A DNA stretch of 64,000 nucleotides from Sedimentitalea arenosa (GCF_016428585.1 NZ_JAELVR010000011.1:1-64000), one strand, 5' to 3'. Positions 1 through 18,132 are shown, counted from the stretch's first letter. The notes: generated by a model not told the origin, from the letters alone. Program-made: numbers and translations.

Positions 1-116
1 AAATCGCCGAAATACTTCGTGATCGCAGCCGTCAGCGTCGTCTTGCCGTGGTCAACGTGACCAATCGTGCCGATGTTCACATGCGGCTTGGTACGCTCAA
101 ACTTTTCCTTACCCAT
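1..116 (-). CDS. tuf: Elongation factor Tu, N-terminal part (cut by window edge)
   Basis: This is the GTPase that carries aminoacyl-tRNA to the ribosomal A site. Only the first 38 codons lie in the window. They open with [20 protein letters not shown] and include the P-loop GHVDHGKT at residues 19-26, which is diagnostic of EF-Tu. A purine-rich ribosome site (GGAGA) sits about 8 bases before the ATG. The gene follows fusA on the same strand, the classical str operon order, with an 87-bp gap that is largely a palindromic repeat. Whether this is the only tuf copy cannot be seen here. Confidence 0.97.
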   Translation of the reverse strand, partial: MGKEKFERTKPHVNIGTIGHVDHGKTTLTAAITKYFGD

Positions 117-145
117 CTTAAGGTCTCCTTTTTTCGTTGTCGGAT

Positions 146-200
146 GGCGGGGTGTCCCCGCCCTACAGTTGGTGGGTAGGGCGGGGTCGTCCCCGCCACC
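146..200. repeat. Bistable palindromic repeat between fusA and tuf
   Basis: Two 7-bp hairpins lie side by side: GGCGGGG at 146-152 with CCCCGCC at 156-162, and GGCGGGG at 180-186 with CCCCGCC at 191-197. The inner arms also pair with each other as an 11-bp stem (156-166 with 176-186, loop 167-175). The short hairpins and the long one exclude each other. It resembles the REP-like palindromes scattered between genes in Rhodobacteraceae; that family assignment is inference. It sits inside the str transcript. Confidence 0.75.
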
Positions 201-203
201 CGG

Positions 204-2327
204 TTATGCGTATTTCGCCTGGATCTCGTCGCTGATGTTCTGCGGAACCGGATCGTAGTGATCGAATTGCATGGTGAAGTTCGCACGGCCCGAGGACATG
301 GACCGCAGCGTGTTGATGTAGCCGAACATGTTGGCCAGCGGCACCATCGCGTCGATCGCGATCGCGTTGCCGCGGGTTTCCTGCCCGGTCACCTGGCCGC
401 GACGGCTGGTGAGGTCACCGATGATGCCACCGGTGTATTCTTCCGGGGTCACCACCTCGACGCTCATGATCGGCTCCAGCATCTTGGCGCCGGCCTTGCG
501 CATGCCTTCCCGCATGCACATCCGCGCTGCGATTTCAAACGCCAGAACGCTCGAGTCCACGTCGTGGAACTTGCCGTCGATCAGCGCGACCTTGAAGTCG
601 ATCACCGGGAAGCCCGCCAGCGGACCGGAGTCCATGACCGACTGGATACCCTTCTCGACGCCCGGAATGTATTCCTTGGGCACCGCGCCACCGACGATGC
701 GGCTCTCGAAGGAATAGCCTTCGCCCGGCTCGGTCGGCGAAATGATGAGCTTGACCTCGGCGAACTGACCCGACCCACCGGATTGTTTCTTGTGGGTATA
801 GGTATGCTCGACCTCGTGACCGATGGTTTCGCGATAGGCCACCTGCGGCGCACCGATGTTGGCTTCGACCTTGAATTCCCGCTTGAGACGATCCACCAGG
901 ATGTCGAGGTGAAGTTCGCCCATGCCCTTCATGATCGTCTGCCCCGATTCCAGATCGGTTTCGACGCGGAAGGATGGGTCCTCGGCGGCCAGACGGGCCA
1001 GACCCTGGGACATCTTTTCCTGATCCGCCTTGGTTTTCGGCTCGACCGCGATCTCGATGACCGGATCCGGGAAGGTCATGGTTTCCAGAACCACCGGGTC
1101 GTTGACGGCGCAGAGCGTGTCACCGGTGGTGGTGTCCTTCAGACCGGCCAGTGCGATGATGTCGCCCGCAAACGCTTCGGTGATTTCCTCGCGGTTGTTG
1201 GAGTGCATCATCATCATCCGGCCGACGCGCTCTTTCTTCCCCTTGGTGGAGTTCAGCAGCGTGTCGCCCTTGTTCAGCTTGCCCGAATAGATACGGGTGA
1301 AGGTCAGCGATCCGACGAAGGGGTCGTTCATGATCTTGAACGCCAGGCCCGAGAACGCCATGTCATCATCCGCGCGACGCGGGATGTTGCGGGTTTCGGT
1401 TTCGTCGCCCGGCTTGAAGCCCATGTAGTCGACCACGTCCAGCGGGCTGGGCAGATAGTCGATCACGGCGTTCAGCAGCGGCTGGACACCCTTGTTCTTG
1501 AAGGCAGAACCACAGAGAACCGGGATGAACTTGATGCCGAGCGTGCCTTTGCGGATCAGCTTGCGCAGCGTCTCCACGTCCGGCTCTTCGCCTTCCAGAT
1601 ACGCTTCCATCGCGGCGTCGTCCATTTCGACGGCGGTCTCGATCAGCGTGGCGCGCCACTCTTCGGCAAGGTCCTTGAGGCTGTCGCGGATCTCGCGCTG
1701 CTCCCAGGACGCCCCAAGGTCTTCACCGGCCCAGACCCACTCTTTCATGGTGACCAGGTCGATCATGCCTTCGAGCTCGTTCTCGGCCCCGATCGGAATC
1801 TGGATCGGCGCCGGAATCGCACCGGTACGGTCCTTGATCATGCGCACGCAGTTGAAGAAGTCGGCGCCGATCTTGTCCATCTTGTTGACGAACACGATCC
1901 GCGGCACCTTGTAACGGTCGGCCTGGCGCCAGACGGTCTCGGTCTGGGGCTCGACACCGGCGTTGGCGTCCAGAACGGCGACAGCGCCGTCCAGAACCGC
2001 CAGCGACCGCTCGACCTCGATGGTGAAGTCCACGTGGCCGGGGGTGTCGATGATGTTCATCCGGTACTTGGTATCGGAAGTCGCATCGGCGGTCGGCTCT
2101 TCCTGGCGCTGCCAGAAGGTCGTCGTCGCCGCCGAGGTGATGGTGATCCCGCGTTCCTGCTCCTGCTCCATCCAATCCATCGTGGCCGCACCGTCGTGCA
2201 CCTCGCCAAGGTTGTGGGATTTGCCGGTGTAGAACAGGATCCGTTCGCTGCAGGTGGTCTTGCCTGCATCGATATGGGCCATGATGCCGAAATTGCGGTA
2301 GCGTTCGAGCGGATAGTCGCGTGCCAT
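204..2327 (-). CDS. fusA: Elongation factor G
   Basis: This translational GTPase drives ribosomal translocation and, with ribosome recycling factor, ribosome splitting. The 707-residue product has the usual EF-G length. The P-loop AHIDAGKT is at residues 17-24, the G3 motif DTPGHVDF near 94-101 and the G4 motif NKMD near 150, followed by the standard domain II-V sequence. It starts 21 bp after rpsG stops, so it is co-transcribed from the str promoter. A short hydrophilic insert around residues 74-88, before the G3 motif, is seen in many alphaproteobacterial EF-Gs. Nothing suggests a second, specialised EF-G paralogue. Confidence 0.98.
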   Translation of the reverse strand: MARDYPLERYRNFGIMAHIDAGKTTCSERILFYTGKSHNLGEVHDGAATMDWMEQEQERGITITSAATTTFWQRQEEPTADATSDTKYRMNIIDTPGHVDFTIEVERSLAVLDGAVAVLDANAGVEPQTETVWRQADRYKVPRIVFVNKMDKIGADFFNCVRMIKDRTGAIPAPIQIPIGAENELEGMIDLVTMKEWVWAGEDLGASWEQREIRDSLKDLAEEWRATLIETAVEMDDAAMEAYLEGEEPDVETLRKLIRKGTLGIKFIPVLCGSAFKNKGVQPLLNAVIDYLPSPLDVVDYMGFKPGDETETRNIPRRADDDMAFSGLAFKIMNDPFVGSLTFTRIYSGKLNKGDTLLNSTKGKKERVGRMMMMHSNNREEITEAFAGDIIALAGLKDTTTGDTLCAVNDPVVLETMTFPDPVIEIAVEPKTKADQEKMSQGLARLAAEDPSFRVETDLESGQTIMKGMGELHLDILVDRLKREFKVEANIGAPQVAYRETIGHEVEHTYTHKKQSGGSGQFAEVKLIISPTEPGEGYSFESRIVGGAVPKEYIPGVEKGIQSVMDSGPLAGFPVIDFKVALIDGKFHDVDSSVLAFEIAARMCMREGMRKAGAKMLEPIMSVEVVTPEEYTGGIIGDLTSRRGQVTGQETRGNAIAIDAMVPLANMFGYINTLRSMSSGRANFTMQFDHYDPVPQNISDEIQAKYA

Positions 2328-2348
2328 GGGTCAGGTGCCTCTAGGGTT

Positions 2349-2831
<483 letters not shown>

Positions 2832-3203
2832 TTATTTGGGACGCTTGGCGCCGTACTTCGAACGGCGTTGCTTACGGTCTTTGACACCCTGGGTATCGAG
2901 CACACCGCGCAGGATGTGATAGCGCACGCCGGGAAGGTCCTTCACACGGCCACCACGGATCAGGACGACAGAGTGCTCCTGAAGGTTGTGGCTCTCGCCG
3001 GGAATATAGCTGATGACCTCGAAGCCGTTGGTCAGGCGCACCTTCGCCACTTTCCGCATCGCCGAGTTCGGCTTCTTCGGCGTGGTGGTGTAGACGCGCG
3101 TGCAGACGCCCCGCTTCTGCGGGCATTCCTGCAAGTGCATGGACTTCGAGCGTTTGATTTTCGGCTGACGCGGCTTGCGGATCAGCTGTTGGATCGTTGG
3201 CAT
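2832..3203 (-). CDS. rpsL: 30S ribosomal protein S12
   Basis: This decoding-centre protein has 123 residues when started at [10 protein letters not shown]. The frame is open for nine more codons upstream, but the family start and length favour 3203. Lys43 in TPKKPNSA and Lys88 in GGRVKDLPG are the residues altered in streptomycin-resistant strains; both are wild type here. Asp89 in the same loop is the usual RimO methylthiolation site. It is the first gene of the str operon, with a leader of about 220 nt after the promoter at 3428-3456. Confidence 0.98.
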   Translation of the reverse strand: MPTIQQLIRKPRQPKIKRSKSMHLQECPQKRGVCTRVYTTTPKKPNSAMRKVAKVRLTNGFEVISYIPGESHNLQEHSVVLIRGGRVKDLPGVRYHILRGVLDTQGVKDRKQRRSKYGAKRPK

Positions 3204-3427
3204 TCCGGTTTCTTCCCCGTTTCGCAACACATGTGTGATGCACGCTGTTGCGTGCGGTTCAAATTCGGCGACTTACGCGTCCGCAAGCGCAAAAACCGCA
3301 AACGTTCCCATTCCGAGGTGAACGTCGCGGTGGGCATTCAGAGGATCGGGGCGGCAGGTGCCCGGATCTTGACCACAAGAGTTTCGGATTCGACGTACGG
3401 GGCGACCCCCGCTGCCGAGATAGCGGG

Positions 3428-3456
3428 CGTATAGGGGGAGTCGCCGGTGGTGTCAA
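3428..3456 (-). promoter_or_regulatory. Sigma70-type promoter of the str operon
   Basis: On the minus strand a perfect -35 TTGACA (3451-3456) is followed after exactly 17 bp by TATACG (3428-3433). This is the best housekeeping promoter match I found in the window. It faces rpsL and predicts a start near 3420, so the leader is about 215-220 nt. I see no strong hairpin in that leader. Confidence 0.8.
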
Positions 3457-3619
3457 CAGCCCGCCACCCAGGCCGACGCCCGCCCGGGCAGTTAGGCGGA
3501 TCAAATCCTGATAGCCGCCCTACCCTGCCTACCCTGCCAGCCAGACCAGCTTGCAAGCCGGTGCGGGCGCTGCGACACTATCCCTCGCAAGATCGGGAAA
3601 ACGGGCGAGACAGGGCAGG
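3457..3619. other. Intergenic region between the str promoter and the glycosyltransferase gene
   Basis: With the str leader this makes a 416-bp gene-free stretch. Upstream of the promoter it is very C-rich and carries a tandem 9-bp duplication, CCTACCCTG twice at 3519-3536. I see no convincing plus-strand promoter or small gene. Confidence 0.5.
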
Positions 3620-4432
3620 ATGCAGGTCATCGGAATTTGCAGGTTCTCCTATCCGGGTCTTGGCGGCTTTCAGGTCACCCATGACAGCCTCGAAGAGCGG
3701 ATTGCCTATCTCTATACGCCCGACCGGCTGGAAGAAAGGTTCCGCTTCTTCGAAACCATCACGCTTCCCGGGATCCGCGCGCAGTTCGACACCGACTTCA
3801 CCTTCCTGATCGTGATCGGTGACAGCCTGCCACAGCGTTATCGCAGGCGCCTTGAGGCGCTTGTCGCCGATGTTCCGCAGGCGGTGATCCAGGCGCATCC
3901 GCCGGGTCGGCACCGCGAGGTGATGCAACGGGCGATAAACTCGGTCCGGCAGGCCAGCTCCGAACCTTGCCTGCAGTTCCGGCTCGACGACGACGATGCG
4001 GTCGCGGTCTCGTTCGTGCATCGGCTGCGCAGCGCGGCCGCCGATGTCACGGGCCTGCTGCGTGAACACCGAACCGTGGCGATCGACTTCAATCAGGGCT
4101 ACATCGTGCGGCCCGGGCCCCGGGGCATCGCGGCGGCGCCAATCCAGGAACCGTACTGGACCGCTGGTCTCGCGCTGATGATCCGCCCCGACACGATGCA
4201 GAGCGTGATGAATTTCGGCCATCACCTGCTCGCAAAAAAGATGCCCACCGTCACGTTCACCGGCGAAGACATGATGGTGCGCGGCTACCACGCCTTCAAC
4301 GACTCCCGGCAAACTCGGCCAAGCCGCACGCCGCCTCTGACACCGCTGGACGCGGATGGCGAACTTCTGTTCCAAATGACCTACGGGATCGAGTCCGACC
4401 ACGTACGCCGGGTGTTCTCAGCGGCCCTGTAG
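3620..4432 (+). CDS. Putative rhamnosyltransferase (PF11316-like)
   Basis: This is a 270-residue protein of the family annotated as putative rhamnosyl transferase in Rhodobacteraceae, a GT-A-like glycosyltransferase presumed to act on surface polysaccharide. The start MQVIGICRFSYPGLGGF is chosen because family members begin this way; the frame is open 23 codons further up. The acidic RLDDDDAV stretch at residues 121-128 is the likely nucleotide-sugar/metal site. There is no signal peptide or membrane segment. Its 3' end overlaps the convergent exporter gene by 15 bp. It has no polysaccharide cluster around it, so the acceptor is unknown. Confidence 0.75.
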   Translation: MQVIGICRFSYPGLGGFQVTHDSLEERIAYLYTPDRLEERFRFFETITLPGIRAQFDTDFTFLIVIGDSLPQRYRRRLEALVADVPQAVIQAHPPGRHREVMQRAINSVRQASSEPCLQFRLDDDDAVAVSFVHRLRSAAADVTGLLREHRTVAIDFNQGYIVRPGPRGIAAAPIQEPYWTAGLALMIRPDTMQSVMNFGHHLLAKKMPTVTFTGEDMMVRGYHAFNDSRQTRPSRTPPLTPLDADGELLFQMTYGIESDHVRRVFSAAL

Positions 4433-5338
4433 AGCGGCGCGGGCCTTCTGCGCCACCCGCCGCTCGCGGTAGAGCGTGAAGACGCCGGTCGCCACAACGA
4501 TGGCTGCCCCGATCAGCGTCAGCGCGTCCGGCCAGTCGCCAAAGACCAGCCACCCCAGCGCCAGTGCCCAAAGCAGACCGGTATAGCGAAACGGGGCCAC
4601 GAACGAGACATCCCCCACGCGCATAACCATGACACTGAACAGATACCCCCCCAGAATGAAGACCGAGGAGCCGATCAGAAGAAGCGACAGCCTGAGGTCG
4701 AGCGGCTGCCACTCCGATCCGGTCGAGGCAATGGCCGAGAAGATCAGGACCGACACCGAGGCCGACAGGGTCACGGTCATCGAGGGTGCCGCGGCAGACA
4801 TACGCCGCGTCGCGAGATCGCGCACCGTCACGCAACACACCGCCGCGAGCGCATAGATCGCGTCGATGCTGAACCCGTCCGGCCCCGGCCGCACGATCAG
4901 CAGCATGCCGCAGAATCCGACGATGATGGCCAGCATCCGCTTCCAGCCGACGGGGTCGCGAAAGAACAGCGCCGCCCCCAGCGTGACCGTCAGGGGCAGC
5001 ACCTGCAAGATCGCGGTAACGTTGGCCAGCGGCATGTTGAAGAGCGCGGTCAGGAAGAAATAGGCCGCGCCGATCTCGCTGACCGAGCGCAAAGCCACCA
5101 GCATCCAGTCACGCGGCGACAGGTCGAATCGCAACGCGCCAAGCCAGCGTGCCAGCAAATAGATCAGCGCGGTTGAAATCAGCCCCCGGATCGTCAGAAG
5201 CTGGAACAATGGCAATGCCCCGTCCGTCGCCTTGACGCAGGTGTCGTTGAGCGTGAACGCCGCCATGCTGCCCATCATCAACAGGGCGCCGCGCGTGTTG
5301 GGCGACATCACTGCGCCAGACCCTGACTCCGTACTCAT
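4418..5338 (-). CDS. DMT-superfamily transporter (EamA family)
   Basis: The start MSTESGSGAVMSPNTRG gives 306 residues, the usual size for this family. The chain is almost wholly hydrophobic, with about ten predicted membrane spans arranged as two EamA repeats, roughly residues 10-150 and 160-290. Members export amino acids, metabolites or nucleotides; the substrate cannot be read from sequence. A GGAGGGG ribosome-binding stretch lies about 13 bases before the ATG. The open frame extends further upstream, but that part is charged and unlike the family. It stands alone between the rhamnosyltransferase and the rpoC terminator. Confidence 0.85.
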   Translation of the reverse strand: MSTESGSGAVMSPNTRGALLMMGSMAAFTLNDTCVKATDGALPLFQLLTIRGLISTALIYLLARWLGALRFDLSPRDWMLVALRSVSEIGAAYFFLTALFNMPLANVTAILQVLPLTVTLGAALFFRDPVGWKRMLAIIVGFCGMLLIVRPGPDGFSIDAIYALAAVCCVTVRDLATRRMSAAAPSMTVTLSASVSVLIFSAIASTGSEWQPLDLRLSLLLIGSSVFILGGYLFSVMVMRVGDVSFVAPFRYTGLLWALALGWLVFGDWPDALTLIGAAIVVATGVFTLYRERRVAQKARAALQGR

Positions 5339-5480
5339 CGACGCGCTGCCCCTCCCCGCCCTGCGTGACTCGTTGCCTTGTTCACCATCTCTGAGGCCGT
5401 TCTTCGCCGTGCGCAAGCGGTTTGAACGGGAAGCCGGAACTCATCGTGTGGCCACCCGGATGGCTGCATCGCGGGGAACC

Positions 5481-5516
5481 AAAGAAAACGCCCCCGCACG
5501 GTTCGTGCGGGGGCGT
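5481..5516 (-). terminator. Rho-independent terminator after rpoC
   Basis: A 12-bp perfect stem (5488-5499 with 5505-5516, five-base loop) is followed on the minus strand by TTTTCTTT. It lies 27 bp after the rpoC stop and closes the rplJL-rpoBC transcription unit. Confidence 0.9.
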
Positions 5517-5543
5517 CATCTTTTCAATCGGGAGAGATCAGGC

Positions 5544-9785
<4,242 letters not shown>

Positions 9786-9837
9786 TTTGATACCTCAAAT
9801 TCGTGCGGAAGGGATGATGGGGTGAGGGCCAGAGCCC

Positions 9838-13974
<4,137 letters not shown>

Positions 13975-14153
13975 GTCAGGTATCACCTTTCGAATTTCTC
14001 ACCGGTCAAGACTGCCGTCGGGCCCCGGCAGCTTGCCCATACGAGACAGCGTCTGAGGATCAATTCATGGCCACCGTCCCGACTGGCGGCCTCCCGATCC
14101 TTGGAACACGCCTTGGAAAACGCCTGCTGAAAGGCCCTTTCCAAGACAGGTTC

Positions 14154-14209
14154 GGCTGGACCCGGATTTCTCCGGGCCCAGCCAAATTCATTGGGTGGGA
14201 GATCCCACC
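14154..14209 (-). promoter_or_regulatory. Paired hairpins in the rplL-rpoB spacer (attenuator or processing site)
   Basis: Reading with the transcript, a 6-bp hairpin (14194-14199 with 14204-14209) follows rplL by 7 bases. Next comes a 13-bp stem (14154-14166 with 14171-14183) with one G-U pair and a GAAA tetraloop. No U-run follows, so a simple terminator is unlikely. By analogy with E. coli this is a candidate attenuation or RNase-processing element. Downstream, a GAAAGG/CCTTTC-type palindrome lies near 14129-14141. Confidence 0.65.
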
Positions 14210-14216
14210 GGCAGGC

Positions 14217-14594
14217 TTACGCCAGCTCGACCTCGGCGCCGGCTGCTTCCAGCTTGGCCTTGACTTCCTCGGCTTCGTCCTTCGAGACGCCTTCCTTGAT
14301 CTTGCCACCGGCTTCGACCAGGTCCTTGGCTTCCTTCAGGCCCAGACCGGTGATTCCGCGCACTTCCTTGATCACGTTGATCTTGGATGCGCCGGCGTTC
14401 TTCAGAACGACGTCGAATTCGGTCTTTTCCTCTTCGGCAGCGCCACCGGCGTCGCCTGCGGGACCGGCCATCATGACAGCGCCGCCAGCAGCGGGCTCGA
14501 TGCCGTATTCGTCCTTGAGGATGGTTTTCAGTTCTTGTGCTTCAAGCAGGGTCAGACCAACGATCTCTTCTGCCAGTTTCTTCAGATCAGCCAT
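14217..14594 (-). CDS. rplL: 50S ribosomal protein L7/L12
   Basis: This is the stalk protein that recruits translational GTPases and is present in several copies per ribosome. The 125-residue product has the N-terminal dimerisation helix (to about residue 35), an Ala/Gly-rich flexible hinge at about 36-52, and the C-terminal factor-binding domain with [20 protein letters not shown]. It lies 75 bp after rplJ, and the rpoB attenuator-like hairpins follow directly. Confidence 0.98.
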   Translation of the reverse strand: MADLKKLAEEIVGLTLLEAQELKTILKDEYGIEPAAGGAVMMAGPAGDAGGAAEEEKTEFDVVLKNAGASKINVIKEVRGITGLGLKEAKDLVEAGGKIKEGVSKDEAEEVKAKLEAAGAEVELA

Positions 14595-14669
14595 TTTATC
14601 AGCTCTTTCCGTTTACAGTTCGTGTGTTCCAACGACGCGTGTTCGATCACGTGCCGGACGTTACGTTGC

Positions 14670-15185
14670 TCAGGCGGCCGCCTTGTCCTCGATGGTGGAC
14701 AAGATGGACGCGATGTTGCTTGCAGGGGCGCCAATGGCTCCGGCGATGTTGCTTGCAGGTGCGCCGATGCAACCCACGATCGAAGCGATAAGCTCCTCGC
14801 GCGACGGCATCTTCGACACGGCTTCGACACCGGCCCGGTCCAACGCGTTCTCACCCATCGCACCGCCAAGAATCTCAAACTTCTTGTTTTCCTTGGCGAA
14901 ATCCTCGGCCACCTTGGCTGCTGCCACGGGGTCCTCGGAATAGGTCAGAACCGTCATGCCCGTCAGGAGCGACGTGATCGATTCACACGGCTTTCCCTCG
15001 AGGGCGATCTTGGCGAGCCTGTTCTTGGCAACACGCACGGACCCGCCTGCTTCGCGTGCACGCGCACGCAGGTCCTGCATCTCGGCAACTGTCAGTCCGA
15101 CGTAGTGGGCAACCACGACGACGCCAGAGCTTTCAAAGATCTGGCCGAGTTCCTCGACCACTTTCTCTTTCTGGGCTCTATCCAC
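14670..15185 (-). CDS. rplJ: 50S ribosomal protein L10
   Basis: L10 anchors the L7/L12 stalk to 23S rRNA and represses its own operon by binding the leader. The 171-residue product starts at a GTG ([20 protein letters not shown]), with GGAG seven bases upstream. It has the usual RNA-binding N-terminal domain and an Ala-rich C-terminal helix that would bind L12 dimers. The near-duplicate GAPASNIAG segment around residues 140-165 is an internal repeat. It is the first gene of the rplJL-rpoBC unit, preceded by a structured leader. Confidence 0.97.
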   Translation of the reverse strand: MDRAQKEKVVEELGQIFESSGVVVVAHYVGLTVAEMQDLRARAREAGGSVRVAKNRLAKIALEGKPCESITSLLTGMTVLTYSEDPVAAAKVAEDFAKENKKFEILGGAMGENALDRAGVEAVSKMPSREELIASIVGCIGAPASNIAGAIGAPASNIASILSTIEDKAAA

Positions 15186-15330
15186 AGTTTCACTCCAATT
15201 AGGGAGGTGTGACCCTCCGGCTCAGTTCTGCCGGGACGAAGAGCCCCGACAATCGGGTCCTTACGGGTCCTGCGCATCGCCTCGGGCGCCCTGCGGCGAT
15301 CCGAAGAAATTCTGTCATTTCCCGTCTCAG
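15186..15330 (-). promoter_or_regulatory. L10-type ribosomal protein leader
   Basis: The 145 nt before rplJ contain several short GC-rich stems: CCGGC with GCCGG, and GGAGG with CCTCC just before the rplJ ribosome site. Conserved-looking single-stranded blocks (CGCAGGACCCGTAAGGACCC) lie upstream. Position and layout match the L10 leader that bacterial L10(L12)4 binds to repress translation. A covariance-model scan would settle it. Confidence 0.65.
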
Positions 15331-15621
15331 GCAGGAATTATGGGCAAGGAGCCGACCCACCGTCTCGGACGAACGCCAGAGCGCCCCCGAATCATGAGGG
15401 CGCTCGACAGAGGCGTAGTTATGCCGCCCGGCCGCGAATGTGAAGGGGGGAATACGCCTTTTGCACAGCGCCCGGTCACAACCCCGTCATTGGGACATGG
15501 CAGGCCACGACCCATTGGCGAGGCAATCCAATCTGGCAAATGGAACCAAGCCTGCAACCGCTCTGAGGTAGCCCTGCCTGCGGGCCAGGTTGCGGTCTGG
15601 TCGCACCCAAAACAGGAATGG
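15331..15621. other. Upstream part of the rplA-rplJ spacer
   Basis: The whole rplA-rplJ gap is about 500 bp, long for this operon. It holds an 8-bp hairpin (15379-15386 with 15398-15405) without a U-run. A weak minus-strand promoter candidate (TTCACA, 15 bp, CATAAC) lies roughly around 15416-15445. Together with the terminator after rplA this suggests rplJL-rpoBC is started separately from rplKA. Confidence 0.4.
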
Positions 15622-15652
15622 AAAAAGCGCGTCGCAGCAGCGACGCGCTTTT
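15622..15652 (-). terminator. Rho-independent terminator after rplA
   Basis: A 13-bp stem (15623-15635 with 15640-15652, four-base loop) of AAAAGCGCGTCGC type is followed by a short T-run on the minus strand. It lies 36 bp after the rplA stop. The flanking A and T runs make it able to work in both directions. Confidence 0.88.
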
Positions 15653-15688
15653 CGGTTCTATCATGGGGCCGTTCGTGCTGGCCCTGCG

Positions 15689-16387
15689 TCACTCGCTGGC
15701 GGCGGCGCCCACATCGATGGTCACGCCAGGACCCATGGTCGAACTGATCGCGATCTTCTTGAGGTAGGTGCCTTTGGCGCCCGCCGGCTTTGCCTTGGCC
15801 ACTGCGCCAATGAACGCCTTGACGTTCTCGACCAGCTTGGCCTCGTCGAACGACGCCTTGCCAACGCCGGCGTGAACGACGCCGCCCTTTTCGGCCTTGA
15901 ACTGGACCTGCCCACCCTTGGCGGCCTCGACGGCTTCCTTGATGTCCATGGTCACCGTGCCGACCTTGGGGTTCGGCATCAGGTTGCGCGGACCCAGAAC
16001 CTTGCCCAGACGGCCGACGATCGGCATCATATCCGGCGTGGCAATGCAGCGATCGAACTCGATCTTGCCGCTCTGGACGGTTTCCATCAGATCTTCGGCC
16101 CCGACGATGTCGGCCCCGGCCTTCTCGGCCTCCTCGGCCTTGGCGCCACGGGCAAAGACGGCGACGCGCACGGTCTTGCCGGTGCCGTTGGGCAGGCCGA
16201 CGACACCGCGGACCATCTGGTCCGCGTGGCGCGGATCGACGCCCAGGTTCATCGCGAGCTCGACGGTCTCGTCGAATTTGGCGCTGGCGCTGCTCTTGAC
16301 GAGGGCAACGGCCTCTTCGATCGTCAGGTCGTTCTTGCCTGCAAAGGCTTCACGCGCGGCGCGGGTGCGTTTTCCGAGTTTTGCCAT
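15689..16387 (-). CDS. rplA: 50S ribosomal protein L1
   Basis: L1 forms the mobile stalk that handles E-site tRNA, and in many bacteria represses rplKA. The 232-residue product begins [20 protein letters not shown] and carries the family signature around [20 protein letters not shown] (about residues 124-143). It starts one base after the rplK stop codon (TAAGATG), so translation of the two is coupled. A strong terminator follows. Confidence 0.98.
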   Translation of the reverse strand: MAKLGKRTRAAREAFAGKNDLTIEEAVALVKSSASAKFDETVELAMNLGVDPRHADQMVRGVVGLPNGTGKTVRVAVFARGAKAEEAEKAGADIVGAEDLMETVQSGKIEFDRCIATPDMMPIVGRLGKVLGPRNLMPNPKVGTVTMDIKEAVEAAKGGQVQFKAEKGGVVHAGVGKASFDEAKLVENVKAFIGAVAKAKPAGAKGTYLKKIAISSTMGPGVTIDVGAAASE

Positions 16388-16388
16388 C

Positions 16389-16814
16389 TTACTTCACCTC
16401 GATGCCCATGGAGCGGGCAGAGCCCAAAATGATCTGCATCGCGCCTTCGATGTCATTGGCGTTCAGATCCTTCATCTTGGCTTCCGCAATCTCGCGCACC
16501 TGCGCGACGGTCACGGTGCCGACGATTTCACGGCTCGGCGTTTTCGCGCCGGACTTCAGCTTGGCCGCCTTCTTTAGGAAGTAGGACGCCGGCGGCGTCT
16601 TGATGTCCATGGTGAAGGACTTGTCCTGATAGTAGGTGATCACGGTCGGGCACGGCGCGCCCGGCTCCATGTCCGCGGTCTTGGCGTTGAACGCCTTGCA
16701 AAATTCCATGATATTGATGCCGCGCTGACCCAGCGCGGGCCCGACGGGCGGGGACGGGTTCGCCTGCCCGGCAGGCACTTGCAGCTTCATGCTGCCAACG
16801 AGTTTCTTGGCCAT
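16389..16814 (-). CDS. rplK: 50S ribosomal protein L11
   Basis: L11 binds the GTPase-associated centre of 23S rRNA and is needed for RelA activation and factor function. Starting at [20 protein letters not shown] gives 141 residues, exactly the family length; the open frame continues 24 codons upstream without homology. The proline-rich [16 protein letters not shown] segment (residues 17-32) is the thiostrepton-contact region. A good GGAGAGG site precedes the ATG. Confidence 0.98.
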   Translation of the reverse strand: MAKKLVGSMKLQVPAGQANPSPPVGPALGQRGINIMEFCKAFNAKTADMEPGAPCPTVITYYQDKSFTMDIKTPPASYFLKKAAKLKSGAKTPSREIVGTVTVAQVREIAEAKMKDLNANDIEGAMQIILGSARSMGIEVK

Positions 16815-16996
16815 CGGCCCTCTCCTTTTGCAGAACCGGAGGAACGCGTTCTTCCGGCAGGGTGTCCCGTGGTCCGGTGCCGACACGCGTGCCTGCCGCC
16901 TCCCACGTCTTTGTATCGCAGTCCCTGCGATCGGCGCTGACTACAGCAATGTCCCGGGCTTGACAAGGGCGTGGTGCATGCCCCGCGCCGTCCCGA

Positions 16997-17530
16997 TCAG
17001 CCTTGCTTGGTCACCTGAGTGAATTCCAGCTCGACCGGTGTTTCGCGTCCAAAGATCGACACCGACACCTTCAGGCGCTGGTTGTCTTCGTCGATCTCTT
17101 CGATCATGCCGTCGAAATCCTCGAACGGGCCGTCGTTGACCTTCACCTTCTCGCCGATCTCGTAGTGGATCAGGGTGCGCGGGGCTTCTTCGCCTTCCTG
17201 CACGCGGTTCATGATCACGTTGACCTCGGCATCGCGCATCGGCATCGGGCGGCCCTGCGGACCGAGAAATCCGGTGACACGGTTGATCGAGTTGATCAGG
17301 TGATAGCCTTGGTCGCTCATTTCCATGTGGACGAGCACATAACCGGGCATGAAGCGGCGTTCGGTCGTGACCTTCTTGCCCCGGCGCACTTCTATGACTT
17401 CCTCGGTCGGAACAAGCACTTCGTCGATCTGATCCTCAAGCCCCTGCTCGGCGACCGAGGCGCGAATCTGCTCCGCGATCTTCTTTTCGAAATTCGAAAG
17501 AACGCTGACCGAATACCACCGTTTCGCCAT
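16997..17530 (-). CDS. nusG: Transcription termination/antitermination factor NusG
   Basis: NusG links RNA polymerase to Rho or to the leading ribosome. The start [20 protein letters not shown] gives 177 residues with the NGN domain (about 1-120) and a C-terminal KOW domain (about 125-177, [20 protein letters not shown]). The frame stays open 41 codons upstream, but that part is Arg-rich and unlike NusG. It follows secE on the same strand after an unusually long 404-bp gap, so it may have its own promoter. Confidence 0.97.
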   Translation of the reverse strand: MAKRWYSVSVLSNFEKKIAEQIRASVAEQGLEDQIDEVLVPTEEVIEVRRGKKVTTERRFMPGYVLVHMEMSDQGYHLINSINRVTGFLGPQGRPMPMRDAEVNVIMNRVQEGEEAPRTLIHYEIGEKVKVNDGPFEDFDGMIEEIDEDNQRLKVSVSIFGRETPVELEFTQVTKQG

Positions 17531-17934
17531 GAGTCCTGCTGTCCTTGTCTTGCCGCGCCGTCGCATGCCGCGCGGCGAAAACTGATGATTGCGCAATCGG
17601 ATGTTCCGCTGCGACCCGGAACGAAAAGCGGCGCGCAACACGAATCGCCGCACGCCAGCCCCCGGGGGTTGCGGGTCACCTACCGCCCAAATCCTCGTTT
17701 TGCAAGCAGGCCTGCCCGGATTTTCGGCGGTGCAGGGAAACCACTGGTTTCATCCGTTAAATGCGATTTCCTGACGATCGGCCCGCGCCTGCGCGCAGGA
17801 GAAGCCAGCAATCATCGTTTCGCGGCGACGATGGTCTTTCGTTCCCTGCCCACCGCATAGCGATGGGTCGCGCTCGCCCGCTCTCGAGGCGGGCGCGCCG
17901 CATGTCAAAGACACGTCTTACCTGAGAATAGGAC
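17531..17934. other. Long secE-nusG spacer
   Basis: The secE-nusG junction is usually tight; here it is 404 bp. I find a 7-bp hairpin at 17875-17895 (CGCCCGC with GCGGGCG) shortly after secE, and only a poor promoter candidate near 17685-17715 (TTGCAA, 17 bp, TAGGTG on the minus strand). No small gene is supported. Confidence 0.45.
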
Positions 17935-18132
17935 TCAGCCGAAGAATCCGAGGATGGCGTTCAGACCGCCGCGGATCAGGATATCCACCAGCGCGAAGAA
18001 AGCCGCGGTCAGGGCCGCCATGATGAAAACCATCACCGTGGTCAGGAACACCTCGCGGCGGGTCGGCCAGACGACCTTGGCCACTTCGGCGCGGACCTGC
18101 TGGATGAACTGGATCGGGTTGACGGTAGCCAT
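17935..18132 (-). CDS. secE: Preprotein translocase subunit SecE
   Basis: SecE is the essential clamp subunit of the SecYEG channel. The start MATVNPIQFIQQVRAEVAKV gives 65 residues, the short single-span form typical of alphaproteobacteria. The conserved amphipathic motif VVWPTRREV is at about residues 19-27 and one membrane helix at about 30-55. The gene is preceded by a sigma70-like promoter and tRNA-Trp. Confidence 0.96.
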   Translation of the reverse strand: MATVNPIQFIQQVRAEVAKVVWPTRREVFLTTVMVFIMAALTAAFFALVDILIRGGLNAILGFFG

